From Smittium mucronatum (Eukaryota; Kickxellomycota; Harpellomycetes; Harpellales; Legeriomycetaceae): DNA of 64,000 nucleotides. The translations under genes were made by a program, and so were the position numbers. Location of the stretch: contig LSSL01000059.1 of assembly GCA_001953115.1 (NCBI GenBank), positions 18,358 through 82,357 on the forward strand, written 5' to 3'. The notes under the pieces were generated by a model. It had not been told where the DNA came from. It saw nothing but the letters and a program-made list of their open reading frames with translations, and searched no databases. This document shows, piece by piece, positions 51,306-64,000 of this stretch (its first letter is position 1; every line of letters begins with the position of its first letter).

Positions 51306-51690
51306 CAGGGTTTTTCATAGTAATAGACCCTTTTTTCATTCCAATAGAACCTTTTCTTCATTATAACAGAACATTTTTTTTCATTCCAATAGACTTTTTT
51401 TTTCATTCCAATAGCTTTTTTTTTTCATTCAAATAGACCCTTTTTTTAGATTTGCGGGGTTATTTTTTTAATGAAAATGTAAAAAGCTTTATTATTGGAC
51501 TGAATAATTTTTTATACCAATCAAAAAGAAAAAACTTATAATACATAAGAAGTATAGGACTTTAACCAATAATGACTTATACCAATACTTAAGTTAAAGT
51601 GAATTATTGGTTATAAGAATGACCCCACAGGTCCAGAAAAAAAGTGTCTATTGAAATGAAAAAAAGGGTCTATTGGAATGAAAACCCCTG
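51306..51690 (-). mobile_element. Foldback-type element, copy 2
   Basis: This is the same core as 36267-36736 but inverted (AGATTTGCGGGG to CCCCACAGGTCC). About six units of the ATTCCAATAGAC type form the left arm and two units form the right, with a CCCCTG terminus at 51690 followed by TA. Unit numbers differ from copy 1, so the arms expand and contract. Confidence 0.75.
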
Positions 51691-52313
51691 TAATTCCATA
51701 ATGGAGGTTTCGGCACTTTCATTTTATTAAAAGCTTCGTCCATGTACAGTTTCTATAGGTGAAAATTTTCAAGTTATATATGCTTAGACAAATCCATATT
51801 TTTGAATAAAATCTTTATCAATATTAAATTTAAATCTATATAAAAATATAAATTACTCGTGTTGCTTTTTAGCAACTCCGTAGTTATTAAAATATAAACC
51901 AACACTAAATACCTGGTTTTTTGAATAATAGAAATGCTTTAATTTTAAAAATCATTATTTTCATAAAGGAGCCAAATAAATAATAAAAAAAAGATTTGTT
52001 TAATTACTATTGATTATCCAACATAAATAAGAAACTTTTTTTATAAACCAATAAATTATAAACAACTCAAAATTAGGTTTTTTTCGAGGAATTGGATATT
52101 TTAAACATACTTTATTTTGATAACTTCCTTATTATAACTTCTTGTGAATGCAACGTAAAATTGGCATCACAGTATATTGATTATAAAAAGTCTATATCGA
52201 TACATATTGACCTTTTTTTAACGATAAATTTGTTTCTTTACTATCAAATTATCAAAAAAATCCAAAAAGAAAAAAATATTCGGAAATTAGAAACCCAGTT
52301 CCTTTCCGCCTTT

Positions 52314-52445
52314 CTAAAATCGAAGTACCAAGTCGATTAATCCAATAAATGGTTGCTTACTTGCAAGTAAAATTCCATTACCATAACTAATACATCTTGC
52401 AAAATAATCTCGGTTAAAATGGGCATAACGATAAACCAACCTCAT
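52314..52445 (-). other. Small 43-codon ORF downstream of the PACT gene
   Basis: The frame reads MRLVYRYAHFNRDYFARCIS and on to ..LVLRF. It starts 27 bases after the stop of the coiled-coil/PACT gene, in the same orientation. Its residue composition is more balanced than most chance frames here. An internal CAAGTAAGC could act as a splice donor. It may be an exon remnant, an untranslated-region ORF, or chance. I do not recognise it. Confidence 0.2.
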
Positions 52446-52472
52446 TTAACTCATTAAATTATAAATTGGAAA

Positions 52473-55400
52473 TCAAGTCTTGATGTTTTTAAGGTTTTGA
52501 ATTTCGGATTGTAAAAGCTCGATCATTTTAGATGTTCTCAAAAGATCGTATAATGATTTGCAAAGTCTTACAAAGTAAATAGCTTTTTTAGCTTTTTTCC
52601 AGAAATATAATGGTGGGTTTTTGGGTTTGGTTATTGTGGTATCAGGTGCGGCCTGCAAAAATATTTTAGGTCCTCCAATGATATTCGATGATAATCTTAT
52701 TACGTTTAAATAAAACTCATTCTTTGCAATTATATTTGTGAGTTTGAAGTGTTGATAATTCTGTATTAGCAGATAACTTGTTATCTTGGATTCGGCCTTT
52801 TCTCTAATATCGTTAGATTCAAGTTGCAATTGGTTAATTATATCGTTCTTATTTGAAACCTGAGATTCATAATAGCTATGAATTTTTTCAATTCTATTTC
52901 TCAGTTCAGTCTCTTGAGAGCCATATGTATGCTCTGGTTCTAAAAAATTAAATGTTTTTTTAATATAAAATTTAATTGCGTATAAGATATAAATAAAATA
53001 AGTAAGACCTAAGGCCAATCTAATATGTTATACCTTTTTCGACGCTCAAAGCATTGTCCACCATGACTCCGTTATCAAAATTGGACTTAGAAAATACAGA
53101 CAATGGGTTCTCATATATAAAAGTGTCTAATAATTCAATACTACCAGAACTCAAAGAAAAAACATCTCTTTCTAGATTTAATAGCTCATTTCGAATTGAA
53201 ATTATAACATCTTTAAATTCATCATTGGTACGAGTTTCCGCTTTAGAAATAAATGAGTTTCTGAGCATAATGTTTTCGGTATTAAAAGAGGGAAGGGAAA
53301 TTTCATTAGACGAAACACCAAATTTGGATAATATAAACGCATTGTATTCTTTTATCTTCTCAAATATGAGAATCTCTTGTTCCTTAGTTCTGTTCAATTG
53401 GTTATCAAGATCCATTAAAATCTTATAGACTGGGGTGTAATTAAATTTATTGCTGGAATGCCTTTCAACCACCGACATTAATGTTTCAAACAATCTTCTA
53501 GAAATAAATGAGTATGCATTTACAAGCTGAAACCAAGTTTCACATATTTGAATGGTGGGCTCAGGTTTATTTACTAAAAAGTCTAAGTAGGTGTAAACAT
53601 TGTTTACAGGGGGAGTCTTTATGTTTTTAAGAATTTCATCATCATCAAAATATGACTCAAGGCTCTGAGAACCAGAAAAAACAGGGTTTTCATCCACCTC
53701 TATTTCGCTTTCTAAGTTCTTGTTATTATTATCCATTGAATTACTATAGTTAGAATCCAAATTCAGGGAATTGATGATGGTACATAAATTATCAACATCT
53801 TTAAAGAAAGAGGCGTTTCTCTCTTTAGCGGTTTCTAAAAATTTGGAAACCATATCCAGCTCATTAATTCCATTTTCCTTTGTATTATCCAAGGAGGAAC
53901 CTCGATGAAAAAGACTATCATTAACATACGAGGATGCATGTTTGTTAGATACAAATCTGGAAGAATTATTTTGAACATACTCATTGTTTATAGAGTAATC
54001 TTGATTTTTATTTCTTAACAAATTCAAGTCAAAGTGAGCTCTATCCAGTGATAATCTCATTTGCTCTAACAAATCTTCCATTTTAGAAGATAATCGTTTA
54101 TAATGTGCACATTCTATTTTGGATTTTTGTAATTGTGAAACCAAATCGTTGTATTCTTCACTTCTAACGAAATCATCGGATCCATAATTGTAATACAAAG
54201 CAGTGTTATTAGTTTGTATTTGATGTAACTCTTCTAAATACTCTTGACTAATTTCTAAGTTAGATCTTTGCTCTGTGAGGGCCCTACTACGAGTACGGGA
54301 TTTAAATGATTTGAGCTGTTGGTGATTTTCAGATACTCCCTTATGCAATGCTTCATATGATTCCAAATGGTTAGCATCTGTGTGTCTATAACTAGAAGTA
54401 GCAGATCTTGGGATAGGCGAATAATAATCATTACTGTTTGTATATGACTCTAGATTATTTTCCCTACTGTCATCACTCCATTGGTTAACCAAGCCCCATG
54501 AAGGAAGCTTTTTGCGCTCCCTTTTTCCGAGTTTTTTTAAAAGAATTGATTTTTCCTCCTTAGCCTTAAAAAAAAAGTCGCGTATGGTTTTGAAGTTGGA
54601 ATAACAAGATTCGACAGAACTAAATATTCTTTCTAAATTTTGAGTAAATGTTTCAATAGCTAGGTTACTGTCTACATTTAAATCATAGGAAACCTCGTTC
54701 TGCTCAAAAGAGGCATATAGCATTCTTTCGTCATCTTTAACGATTTCGGCCTCTACTTCAGAAGATGAAAAAGCATTTGGGAGGGACATGTGATTGTCGT
54801 GAGCGTGGTTATTAGAAGTATAGTTAGGATCTAAACTGCTGTCCAAAGAGGCCACCCTTTCTAAAGCAGAGTTAAATATTGATACTACTTTTAAAATTCG
54901 AGATACTATATTATCTAGTAGATAATATGAAGTTTTCCATCTGTCTAATTCATCAGTAATCATTTCTAGTTGTTTATTTTGGTTAAACAAGAACGCACTT
55001 TCATTTAAATTGAAATTAGATGGAACGGAATTTTTTAAATTGGATTTCTGTAGTTCTGTTCCAGCGTCTAGAATTAATAGAAAGGTAACGAAAAAAATTA
55101 TCAAATATTAAGAATAGTAATAATATAATAAGTTTAAAAATAGTAAAAATAGTATTAATAACTGTTAATATAGTAAAAAGATTGAATCTGGCGGAAAATT
55201 AGAAAATGATTGCTAGAATAGCATCATTCGAAAACATAAGCTTTTTTGTAAAAAAAATAAACACCATCATAAAGAATCCATTACCTATATTATCTTTTAG
55301 CTTGGTGATTTGGGACTCCATATCAGATTTCTCAGAAATAAGAGATGATTTTATATCAGACAACTCTTTATTACGTTTTGACAATGAGAGTATTTCCTTT

Positions 55401-57132
55401 TCCATCAATTCGTTTTCAACTAACAAACTTTTCTTGTGGTCTATAACAGGTTTGTAAAATAAGGGTTTATTTAAGAGGGATAGAATTTCAAACAAGAAAA
55501 AAAAACAGTAAATATTCAATATTGAATATTGAATAGTTTACCTATTAAGTACATATTTTGATCCTGTTCAATATGGGACTCAATATTTATTGGTTTAGGA
55601 TTAAATGAAGGATCTGATTTAATTGATTTCAATTGCTCTTTCAATTTTCTGTTCGTTTCAACAATGTCTTCAAGAGTTTCTTTCAAATTTATTATATCTG
55701 ATTCAGAACGCTCAGCTCGAGCTTTCCATTGTGCTTCAGATTTTACCAGTTCTTTAAACTCAAGATCTTTTATAGCATTAAAACGCTTGTCCCTGTCTGA
55801 TTTCAGACTTTTTCTTTCGATTTCTTGTTTGGAGATTTTCTCCCATTCTTGTTTCGCTATTTCCCAGTTTTTTTTTTCAGAATCCCAGTTATTTTTTTCT
55901 GAGGTTAGACTTTTGATTTTGTCGAATGCTGATCTCGAGACAAGTTTACAAGAAATGTGGCAATCTAAAATTTCGGTGTATATGTTTTGGAAATTCCTGA
56001 TGGAGAAATCTATGTTATTTTCTTTACAATTAGATATAGCTTCGGAAAACCTTTCTAACGATTCTTCCATTTGGGAATACAATGAAAAATTTTTTTGGTC
56101 CAGTTCTACATAAGATTCTTTTGACAAATCATCTTTAGAATTTGAATAGTTGTGTCCAATGTGGCTTCTAGAGGTGTGAATCTTTTCAGGGATGAGGCCT
56201 GTAATGGGTTCAAGTCTAGTGTGGTTAGGATCAGTGGAAGTATCCAAAGCTTCATTTTTAAGATTACAATCCATACTTAAAGGCCTTTTAAAATTAAAAT
56301 TGATTTTAGCTTTTTTAGATTCAATCCTAGTAGTAAGAGCTATAAAAATGATAATATTAATAAAAATAAAAAAACGATATTAAGTATAAATAAGATAATT
56401 ATATGAAAAATGAAGTTATTTACAATTATTTGTTTCAGCTTTGTTTTGAGCTGTGGCTGATAAACTTCTATGAATCCTTTAGAAAAAAAACTATGAAATG
56501 CAAAATTATAAAAAAATAAAGATATTTGTATACCTCAACTCATGAAAGGCTCCTTTAGAAGAAGACTGAAAAGATGAATTGTTTTTTGAAGATGAAATAC
56601 GGGAAAAATCTGTTGGCCTGAAATTATCAGAATTCATTGAATAGTTAATTGGAGGAATTGTTCTGCGGATGAAATTTTCTGGGGGGTTATATTTACTAGA
56701 TAGAGGAAGAGAATTTTTCCGGAAAAGTCGAAGATCTGAATATGGAGGGTATTTGGAGATTTTAAGTGAAGAAACTTCTGAAATGGAGCTCAGCTTGGAA
56801 TCTAATAATTATCAAAAGTATAATTGCAAGAAAAAAATTAAGGGATGGGGGTAAGGGATAATATTTATTTGAAGAAGCAGAGGGAGTCAATCAAAAGATA
56901 TCTTATAAATAAAAATAAAAATATTGAATTTTTACAATTTCTAAGAAAGTAATGTGGGTTTCAATAGTAGAAATCATAAAAAACAGTAAAATTGAAAAAA
57001 GAAAACTAAACTACCTTTACTTTCCACATGATTGTCTATTATTATGTTATGTGAACTCGGGTTTTTTGAACTTAGAAATTTATCATCAAGCTGAGGATCC
57101 ATTAATTCAGGAAAGTCCGGAAACGTTTCCAT
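52473..57132 (-). CDS. Coiled-coil protein with C-terminal PACT-like domain, seven exons
   Basis: Proposed exons are 57132-57015, 56801-56534, 56476-56424, 56339-55542, 55440-55285, 55067-53034 and 52939-52473, giving 1297 residues. All six introns (57-217 bases) start GTA and end AG, and every junction preserves frame. The ATG at 57132 has an in-frame TAG nine bases upstream. Residues about 289-385 and 413-464 are strongly coiled-coil, with more helical stretches in exon 6 (465-1142). The last exon (1143-1297) resembles a PACT domain: YLLIQNYQHFKL..EFYLNVIRLS at about 1198-1226, then KPKN..YFWKKAKKAIYFVRLCKSL to about 1272, like the basic hydrophobic pattern that anchors pericentrin, AKAP450 and fungal Pcp1/Spc110 at centrosomes or spindle pole bodies, where calmodulin binds. 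The gene model is strong. The function is a family-level inference, and another coiled-coil scaffold is possible. The motif LD(T/S)S.DPN(H/Y)T occurs twice (178-187 and 539-548). Confidence 0.75.
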
Positions 57133-60100
57133 ACCGCTCTAACAATTATTTTATGAACGGGAATATCACAATAATTCTTGTGCGAACAATAGAAAATTTA
57201 GTATTTAGGTTTTTTGGAATTGAATAGTGTTATGTTGTTTATATTCGCCCTGATATCTCTCTTTTTCAGCATGCACTATAATTTTTAAAACTGTTGAATT
57301 TACTAATTTAGATGTACAAGATATGATTTTTAAAAAAACATTAATAATTGGCTGATGTTAACAAGAGGATTATTTTCTTGTGGTGAGCTCATAAGCTAAT
57401 GATGATATATATTTTTTTCTTGGTAGTGATAAATGCTATCTTCCTATCTTACTGGGCAATTTATAAATCATTCAAATTGGCGGAAATTTTTAATATGCAC
57501 ATTAGAGATTTTATTGAATCAACCCAACCATAAGGTTAATTGGCATACAAGAAAAACTTTCTCGCCAGTTATTTCTTGTTAATGGAGTGAAAAACTTTTG
57601 GGTTATCAAATCAAATTAATAAATCTAATTTGATAAATGCCTGTATTTTTAAAGGTCTAAGATGCTAAAAATGACTAGATTATAAGTTTCCATGACATTC
57701 GCATACTACATTTTAAATAAAAAACTGGGAAATTATTCAGGATCAGAAGCATTCGTAAATTACTGGGTATAACTGTAACTAATGGAAAAAAATCATTCTG
57801 GAAAATTATTTTTTACCCCAAGATAAATCAGACAAACAATTTTGACAAAATCCTTATGATTTTTTTGCCTATTTTTCTTTTAGCTATATTTAGCTGTTTA
57901 TAATTTTAGATACTATATTCTTATTATTATTTAGTCTTTAAATCGGAATATTATTTACAGGTATAATTATTTAAAAAATGAAGCTTGGGCATTTAAAAAT
58001 TTGATAGAATTTATTTGATGAAATCTTATAAAAATATCGTAAAATATGGGAGTTAAATACAATAAGACTCTAATAAGATACAGAAAAAAATAATTATCAA
58101 TTTGTAAACAATTGCATGAATGGATTTGGTTAATATTCTGAAGTACACAAGTATAATTTCAATAGAACTTGAAAGCATCGACTTTTTAATACGTCTTTTA
58201 GAAAAAGACATATACCTTAATGTAAAAGTATTTACGTTTTCTTTCAAATATTTATTTTGTTTTTGAAAAAACTTTATAAAAAAATAATAATTTTATACAT
58301 TTATATAAATTCCTATAAAATATAAAAAGATCTGATTTACTCGATATAGCCTTACTAATAGCTAGGAGAAAATTGGGATAATCAAAGTAACTATAAAAAG
58401 CTTGTGTTTGGAAATATGAAAATATAATTATGGAAACTTTTTTTATTTTATTCGTTTGTTTATATATAATACAGAATTTATAGGATGATAACATTAAAAA
58501 AATATTTATAAACGCTTAAATTAATTAAGATGGATTTATTATAAAAAATATCTGATAAATATACGAACTAAAAAGCATTAACAAAATGTGAATAAAAAAG
58601 ATATTGACACATGTTCTTTTTTTAAAACTTTAGTTATTATTTTATTAAATATAATTAAGCCCATGCATTTTTATATAGTAAATATAGTAAATATAGTTAT
58701 TTATATAAATTTCCTATCTCATAAACGTGTAGAAAATTTACTTATGTATTTAATAATTTTTATCTAAAGATATGGATTATAATTAAATTGTTAAAACTGG
58801 GTTTTTTAAAGAGTGAAAATTGATTACTTGAAAGTTTTTAACTTATATTAGTAGATAAATATTAAAAAATTATTAAAATTACCAAGCTATAATCTATTCG
58901 GTAGACTCAGAAATTTAATTTTCAGATTCTCTATCTTTTAATTTTTGTATTTTATTTATTTAAGAGTTAAATATTCTATTTTTACATTGCTGTAAAATTT
59001 GGTGCATAAAATAGGTAAAAGTTATAAAGTTTTCTAAATAATATCTCTGAATTATTTTTACTTTAAAATTTTTTTATGTGATACTTAATTAATTATGTGA
59101 ATAAATATATATTTAACTTCAAAATTCAAGAATTTTTTTTTTAAAATTCAATCCATTTAAAAAAAATATATTGAGAAATGGAAAATCATTTTTCGTTAAC
59201 TTAAAAACTTTAAGTTATTTTTTAAAAAAAATTAGTCTACATTATTTTAATCCTTATTATCTCAAAAATCTAAAATTTTCAAATAATCAAGCATTTAATT
59301 TGCGACAAAATATCTCTAAAAATAAAACACATCTTCTCACTTAGTAAGTTTCAGTAGTATTATTGAATCCTTTACTGAATAAAATTTACTGCTTTTATTT
59401 TTTTTCAATTACTAATTTTCATTTTCAAATCGTTTTACAATATCTAACATTTATTTTGTAACATTTAGTAGTATTTGTAGAAAAAATCTTAGCTCCAGGA
59501 ATAAATTTCAAAAAATATATATTTAAATTTAATAAATAAATTTTTGGAAACAAATCATCTAAAATAATAAAAATAGCTCATGATATTAGACTGCAATTAT
59601 TCGGAGAACTTCAAATTATTTTAAACTCTTCAAAAAAAAAAATCGAATATACTATTAATGTTTATCCTTTTTCGCAGTTTTAGCTTTCTGTTATTTTTGG
59701 AAGTTAAAAATAATTTTTTTTGATATAAATATTATCTGCTTTTTGAAAATCTCTTGCTTTTAAAAACTTCGACTGTTTTTTTCTTATACTCACCTTGAAA
59801 GCTGCCATTATTTATTCTCGCAAATCTTTTTAAATAGCTAAAGTTTCAAAATAAGTGAAAATATCATACAACTTTAAATTTGATAACCTCTTTTCTCCCA
59901 CAAAAAAATCTCAACATGAACAGGAATATCTTTCTAGTTTGAACTTAACAAAGAGTCTATAAATTTATTATTAATATTAAAAATAGCTAAATTTTCGCTA
60001 AAAATCCTAAAAATCTTTTTTTTTATATTATCTATTCTTAAATGCTATTTTTTGTAAACAATTAAACAGAAAAAATAATAATTTCCAGTAATTTTTTTAT

Positions 60101-63100
60101 TAAATCTCTAAAAAAATCTTATTTCGACTAAAATTTCTAATTATTAATAAAGTGAATAGAGGAGAAAACTTTCGTTTTTATTGGATTGTTTTTTTTATTT
60201 TCAGGGTAGATGTGCGGTAGGTTTGGAATAAATTTTAGCACTTATCTGGAACAAATACGTGTACATTTCCACTTTATCCAAATTAAATATTTCAAATAGA
60301 TGCGCTAATTGATTTACACAATTGAAAAAAAATGATATTAGTCTAATGAAAACATTTAGATTTTTTTTTTTGACATTTTTTATAACATAAAACATATTAG
60401 GGTTAAAAAATAAGAAGAAGAAAAAAGTATTCTTTTTTTTTATCCTTACAAATTTATAAAAAAATTTAAAAAAATTCTAAATCAAACTCTTTTTTTAAAG
60501 AAAAATTTCTATATAATGTTCATAATAATAATAATTCCATCGTTATTTTTGCTATAATATATGAAATATTCCAAAAAAAACTTAATGAAAAAGTTTTAGT
60601 AGATTTTAGTCTAATGAGAACAGAGTATATAAATATATTTTAATCCACACATCAAAATTACATAGGCTAGAATTATATTTGAAAATTCCATATTTATTTT
60701 TAGAGAATTATTGAAAAGATATTTTAAATAGGAAAATTGTAAAAAATATATAATTTATCTACATTTAAATATAAAAATTGATATATAAACAAACTTACAG
60801 AGTCTATTTGTTCAAAAAATTATTTAGTTTACGAATTTAGTGATTTTTTTCAATTTTAGTATATAAATAATGCCAACGAATTATAAACGTGTTTAAAACA
60901 TACTTGATTATTTAAAATGTACTTTTTTCAATAAATAATTTATAATTCGATAATAAATCAAGAAAAAGCAAAAAGATATTGTTTATAATTTAAAAAACAC
61001 AATTTTGGATAATAATAGATCTCTGACATAAACTGTTAGTTTTTTTTTTAAATATTAACTAACACTATATATTTTTTTCATTTTAATTCTGATAAAATAA
61101 AACGAAATTACTCTAAAGTTAAAAAATCTGCTAAAGAGTTACTGTATCAACAAAAAATATAATTTTTTACACCAAAATTTTCTATTCTTGAAATTATTTA
61201 ATTATTATCATTTATTCAATTATTGGATGTAAAAATGTGTTTTTTCTATTTTTCTGTGTTGGATATGAAATAAAATTAGGTTTTTATATTTTAACTCTTT
61301 TTTTATATATAAATTTAATATTTAGAAAAAATATATATATTAAAGGCATAGTTTACTCTCGACCATGTTAATTTATAATTTAGTTGATCCAAATCAAAAA
61401 AATAATTTTGAAAAAGCTGAATTTTTTTACTAATTTAAGTGAATTATTAGATTAAATTTTTTACTTAGCTCAATTATTCAAATCGTGAATGCATAGTAAA
61501 AACCAAAAAAAAAATCCCAATTGATCTCTAAACCATCTTAAAATAAGTGATACATGAAAAATATATATATTAGTAATCTATGTTAAATTTTAACGAATTT
61601 ATAATTTGAAATTTTTTTTGAAAAATTATTGCTCTTAAATTTAAAAAATGAATAGGGGATATTCTATAAGCAATATTACAAAAAAAATAATATCGAGCGT
61701 TTTTCAACAAAATAATTTTTTTATTATTTAAATTTTATTAAAAAAAGTATTTCGAAAACTACCTTCAGTATATGAGATAGCTTTCGAAAAGCAAAATTTA
61801 GATTTTTTTCCAAAGAGTTCTTTTATTTGAGCTTAACTGGTATTTAATGGGTAATTTTTAACGAAAAAAAAACAGCAAAACTAACAGCAGTTATAATTAA
61901 AATTTTATATTGATGCATAAATTGGATAATATTAGGAGATTTCTTCACTACATAGGTTATCCTACTAAATAAAGAGGGATATTGAAAAGAAAATTCAAAA
62001 TTCAAGAAATTTTCCGAAATATAAATTTAAATCCTTTTCATAATCATAATTTCTGTATTAAATGTTATACTTTGAAATTACTGAGAATATTTTTGATATT
62101 ATAGCTAAATAATCGATTAATTATGGCTATCTTTTTATCTTTGCAAAGCTTTATAATAATTTGGTATAAAAAATATGAAAATTAAACAGGGTAAACTATA
62201 AAATATCGATTATTTATGACTATTTTATTCATTTAAGAATTCCAGAATTTATAATTTTGGGGAAAAAATAAATCTAATTTGCTTATATTTGTGATCAGGG
62301 GCTATTTCCCAAATAAAAAAAGCATTGACAGACCTGAAACTATAGTAAATTTGGATTAGATTATATTGAACCTAAAAAAAATTTATTTAACCCAAGATTT
62401 TTTTTCTCGATTTTAATATATTTTGAAGGTAATTTTTTCATAAAAATGTTTGATATTTTTAAGTATTTGCAGCTTTAGTCTAGTTTATCGATGCCTAAAA
62501 TTGATTAACTTGCAAGATATTGATTACTGTACAGCTTTTTAATTTTTTAAATGATTTTTAAATCATATTTTTTATTTTAAACTACGTAAATTTTATAAAA
62601 TATAATCCAGCTTATTACAAAATCTATAAATAATAAGATGTATTTTATTTTATTATTCTCTGAGATATTAATAATATTTTATTAATTTTCGGTGCTACTC
62701 CTATCAATTTATCAGTATTTAACTTATATCACTCATTTTCTACAATGGGGCATATTTTCATATACTTAATATTACAATTATTTATTCTTGTATTAGTTTA
62801 TACTATAAAAAATGTGGGATTAGTATGCATTTTTTTAAATATTTTTTAGATATAAGTATTTTTTTAATTTTTTTTTTTTCTGATTCAAATTATAGAATTA
62901 TCTTTCCAGTTTTGCCAATTTTATGAAAGAGTTTATGTGAAAATCACAAGACCAACTTTTTATAAGTCAAAGTTAATAGTATTCTTATTCCATTTTTATT
63001 CTAATAAGTGTTTTTATGGGTACATAATTTTCAATTTATTATCTTATTATGCATTTTTTAGTTAATCAAGTGAATTTTTATTAATTAGTTTATTTTTTCA

Positions 63101-64000
63101 ATTTTTCGTGTTATTGTAAAACAATTTAAGATTTATTATTTGTTCGTTATGGGGGTAAATTTAAATCCATGCTAAAAAATCTATCAATTCCCTTGAAAAT
63201 AAACCAAAATGTGTAAAACCATTAAAATAAGCCATTTTTCTAAAAAAATGTATTTTAGTGAATGCAATTTTTATAAATAGGTCCAAATTTAATATTAAAT
63301 AATAAAAAACTATTAAATTTTCTATCTTATATAAATATAGGAATTTTTTTTATTTGTTATTAAAAAATCAAAATAAAATAAAATTTGGTTCTTTTATCCA
63401 CGTTCAAAAATAAATTCATAAACATAGTTCACTTCAAATTATTCTATGTTAGAATAATAAAAAAAAATTGTGTTTTTAGAGATTATTTTTACGCTAAGAA
63501 TTATTAAAAAAGAGGTTTAGATTTTTCGTATATTAAAGGTAATATATATGATAATGAATAAAATGTCCAAAAAAATTATTCAAATTTGTCATTAGGAATA
63601 ATAAATTTAAAATTTAAACCAAAAAATATCGAGAAAAGGTACTTACTGTAATATTTTTTTAGAGAACAATTAAATATAATCTAATATTGATATATTTTTA
63701 TGATTAAATAAAATTAATTTTATAATTTATCAATTTGATAGAAACAAGATGTGTTCTTTTCTGTATTTTGTTGGGATAAGATTAAAAACACTCAATAAAA
63801 TATTGTTTATATCATGGGCTTATAGAGTACTCAGATATTATTAAGATAACGAAAATACTAAACATTAAATATATTAAACCAAGGGACCGAATACAAAAAA
63901 ATTGATAAAAGTAGATCCTTTATATTTTTATTCGTGAAAAAAAATCTAAAGTGATTTTAATAAGTTAATATTTTATTTTTTATTTTTTATTTTTTATTTT
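57133..64000. other. AT-rich region without recognisable gene
   Basis: The first few hundred bases are the 5' flank of the coiled-coil/PACT gene; no promoter element can be singled out. The remaining 6.5 kb shows only short random-looking frames (for example 58053-58494 and 60201-60395, minus). The window ends in a (TTTTA)n-like tract from about 63970. Confidence 0.6.

Noticed and set aside
50486..51406. Long ORFs on both strands across the third N run
   Set aside because: They exist only because N does not encode stops. The remaining residues come from foldback repeats.
52940..53018. N-terminal hydrophobic segment of the 181-codon frame
   Set aside because: It is intronic. The exon begins at 52939 after TTTTTTAG and continues the upstream frame.
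55068..55104. Hydrophobic start MIIFFVTFLLIL of the 694-codon frame as a signal peptide
   Set aside because: These codons lie in the intron upstream of a TCTAG acceptor. The spliced frame joins the preceding exon in phase.
55664..56113. 149-codon plus-strand ORF
   Set aside because: Shadow of exon 4 of the coiled-coil/PACT gene.

Overview
This window is very AT-rich, repeat-laden eukaryotic nuclear DNA with extremely low gene density. I can support only two spliced protein-coding genes in 64 kb. Both have short introns (57-217 bases) with GT..AG ends, and their reading frames join in phase across every junction. One product resembles Integrator subunit 8 and the other ends in a PACT-like centrosomal or spindle-pole domain. 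Together with the compact introns, this fits a single-celled or early-diverging opisthokont, perhaps an early-diverging fungus, but the sequence does not fix the organism. Nothing looks prokaryotic: there are no operons, ribosome-binding sites, CRISPR arrays, tRNAs or rRNAs that I could recognise.

Layout. 1-6784: AT-rich DNA without recognisable genes. 6785-7417: a moderate-GC repeat ('family A') on the minus strand. 8313-8420: a (GCGATT)15 microsatellite. 12428-13510: a decayed mobile-element ORF. 13949-14111 and 23867-24030: two copies of a 163-164 base TTAA-type inverted-repeat element. 16240-17684: a GC-richer element ('family B') with an unknown, broken ORF, split by an assembly gap whose flanks are the same 124 bases. 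20500-21100: degenerate Thr-rich repeat DNA. 24101-25777: a family A copy containing a family B copy. 26625-30601: the INTS8-like gene on the plus strand. 31125-34303: a DDE transposon with about 490-base inverted termini and a dead transposase. 36267-36736 and 51306-51690: two foldback-type elements with tandemly repeated arms. 36956-37390: three perfect copies of a 145-base unit. 46430-47367: another dead transposase. 49827-50458: the best family A copy. 57132-52473: the seven-exon coiled-coil/PACT gene on the minus strand. 57133-64000: no recognisable gene. Runs of N lie at 16596-16952, 37769-38535 and 50566-51305.

The two host genes are unrelated in function (nuclear RNA processing versus microtubule-organising centre) and 22 kb apart, so no shared regulation is implied. 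Most of the remaining recognisable structure consists of layers of mobile elements, including one nested inside another. The least familiar items are the structured, A-tailed family A retroposon and the unknown ORF of family B.
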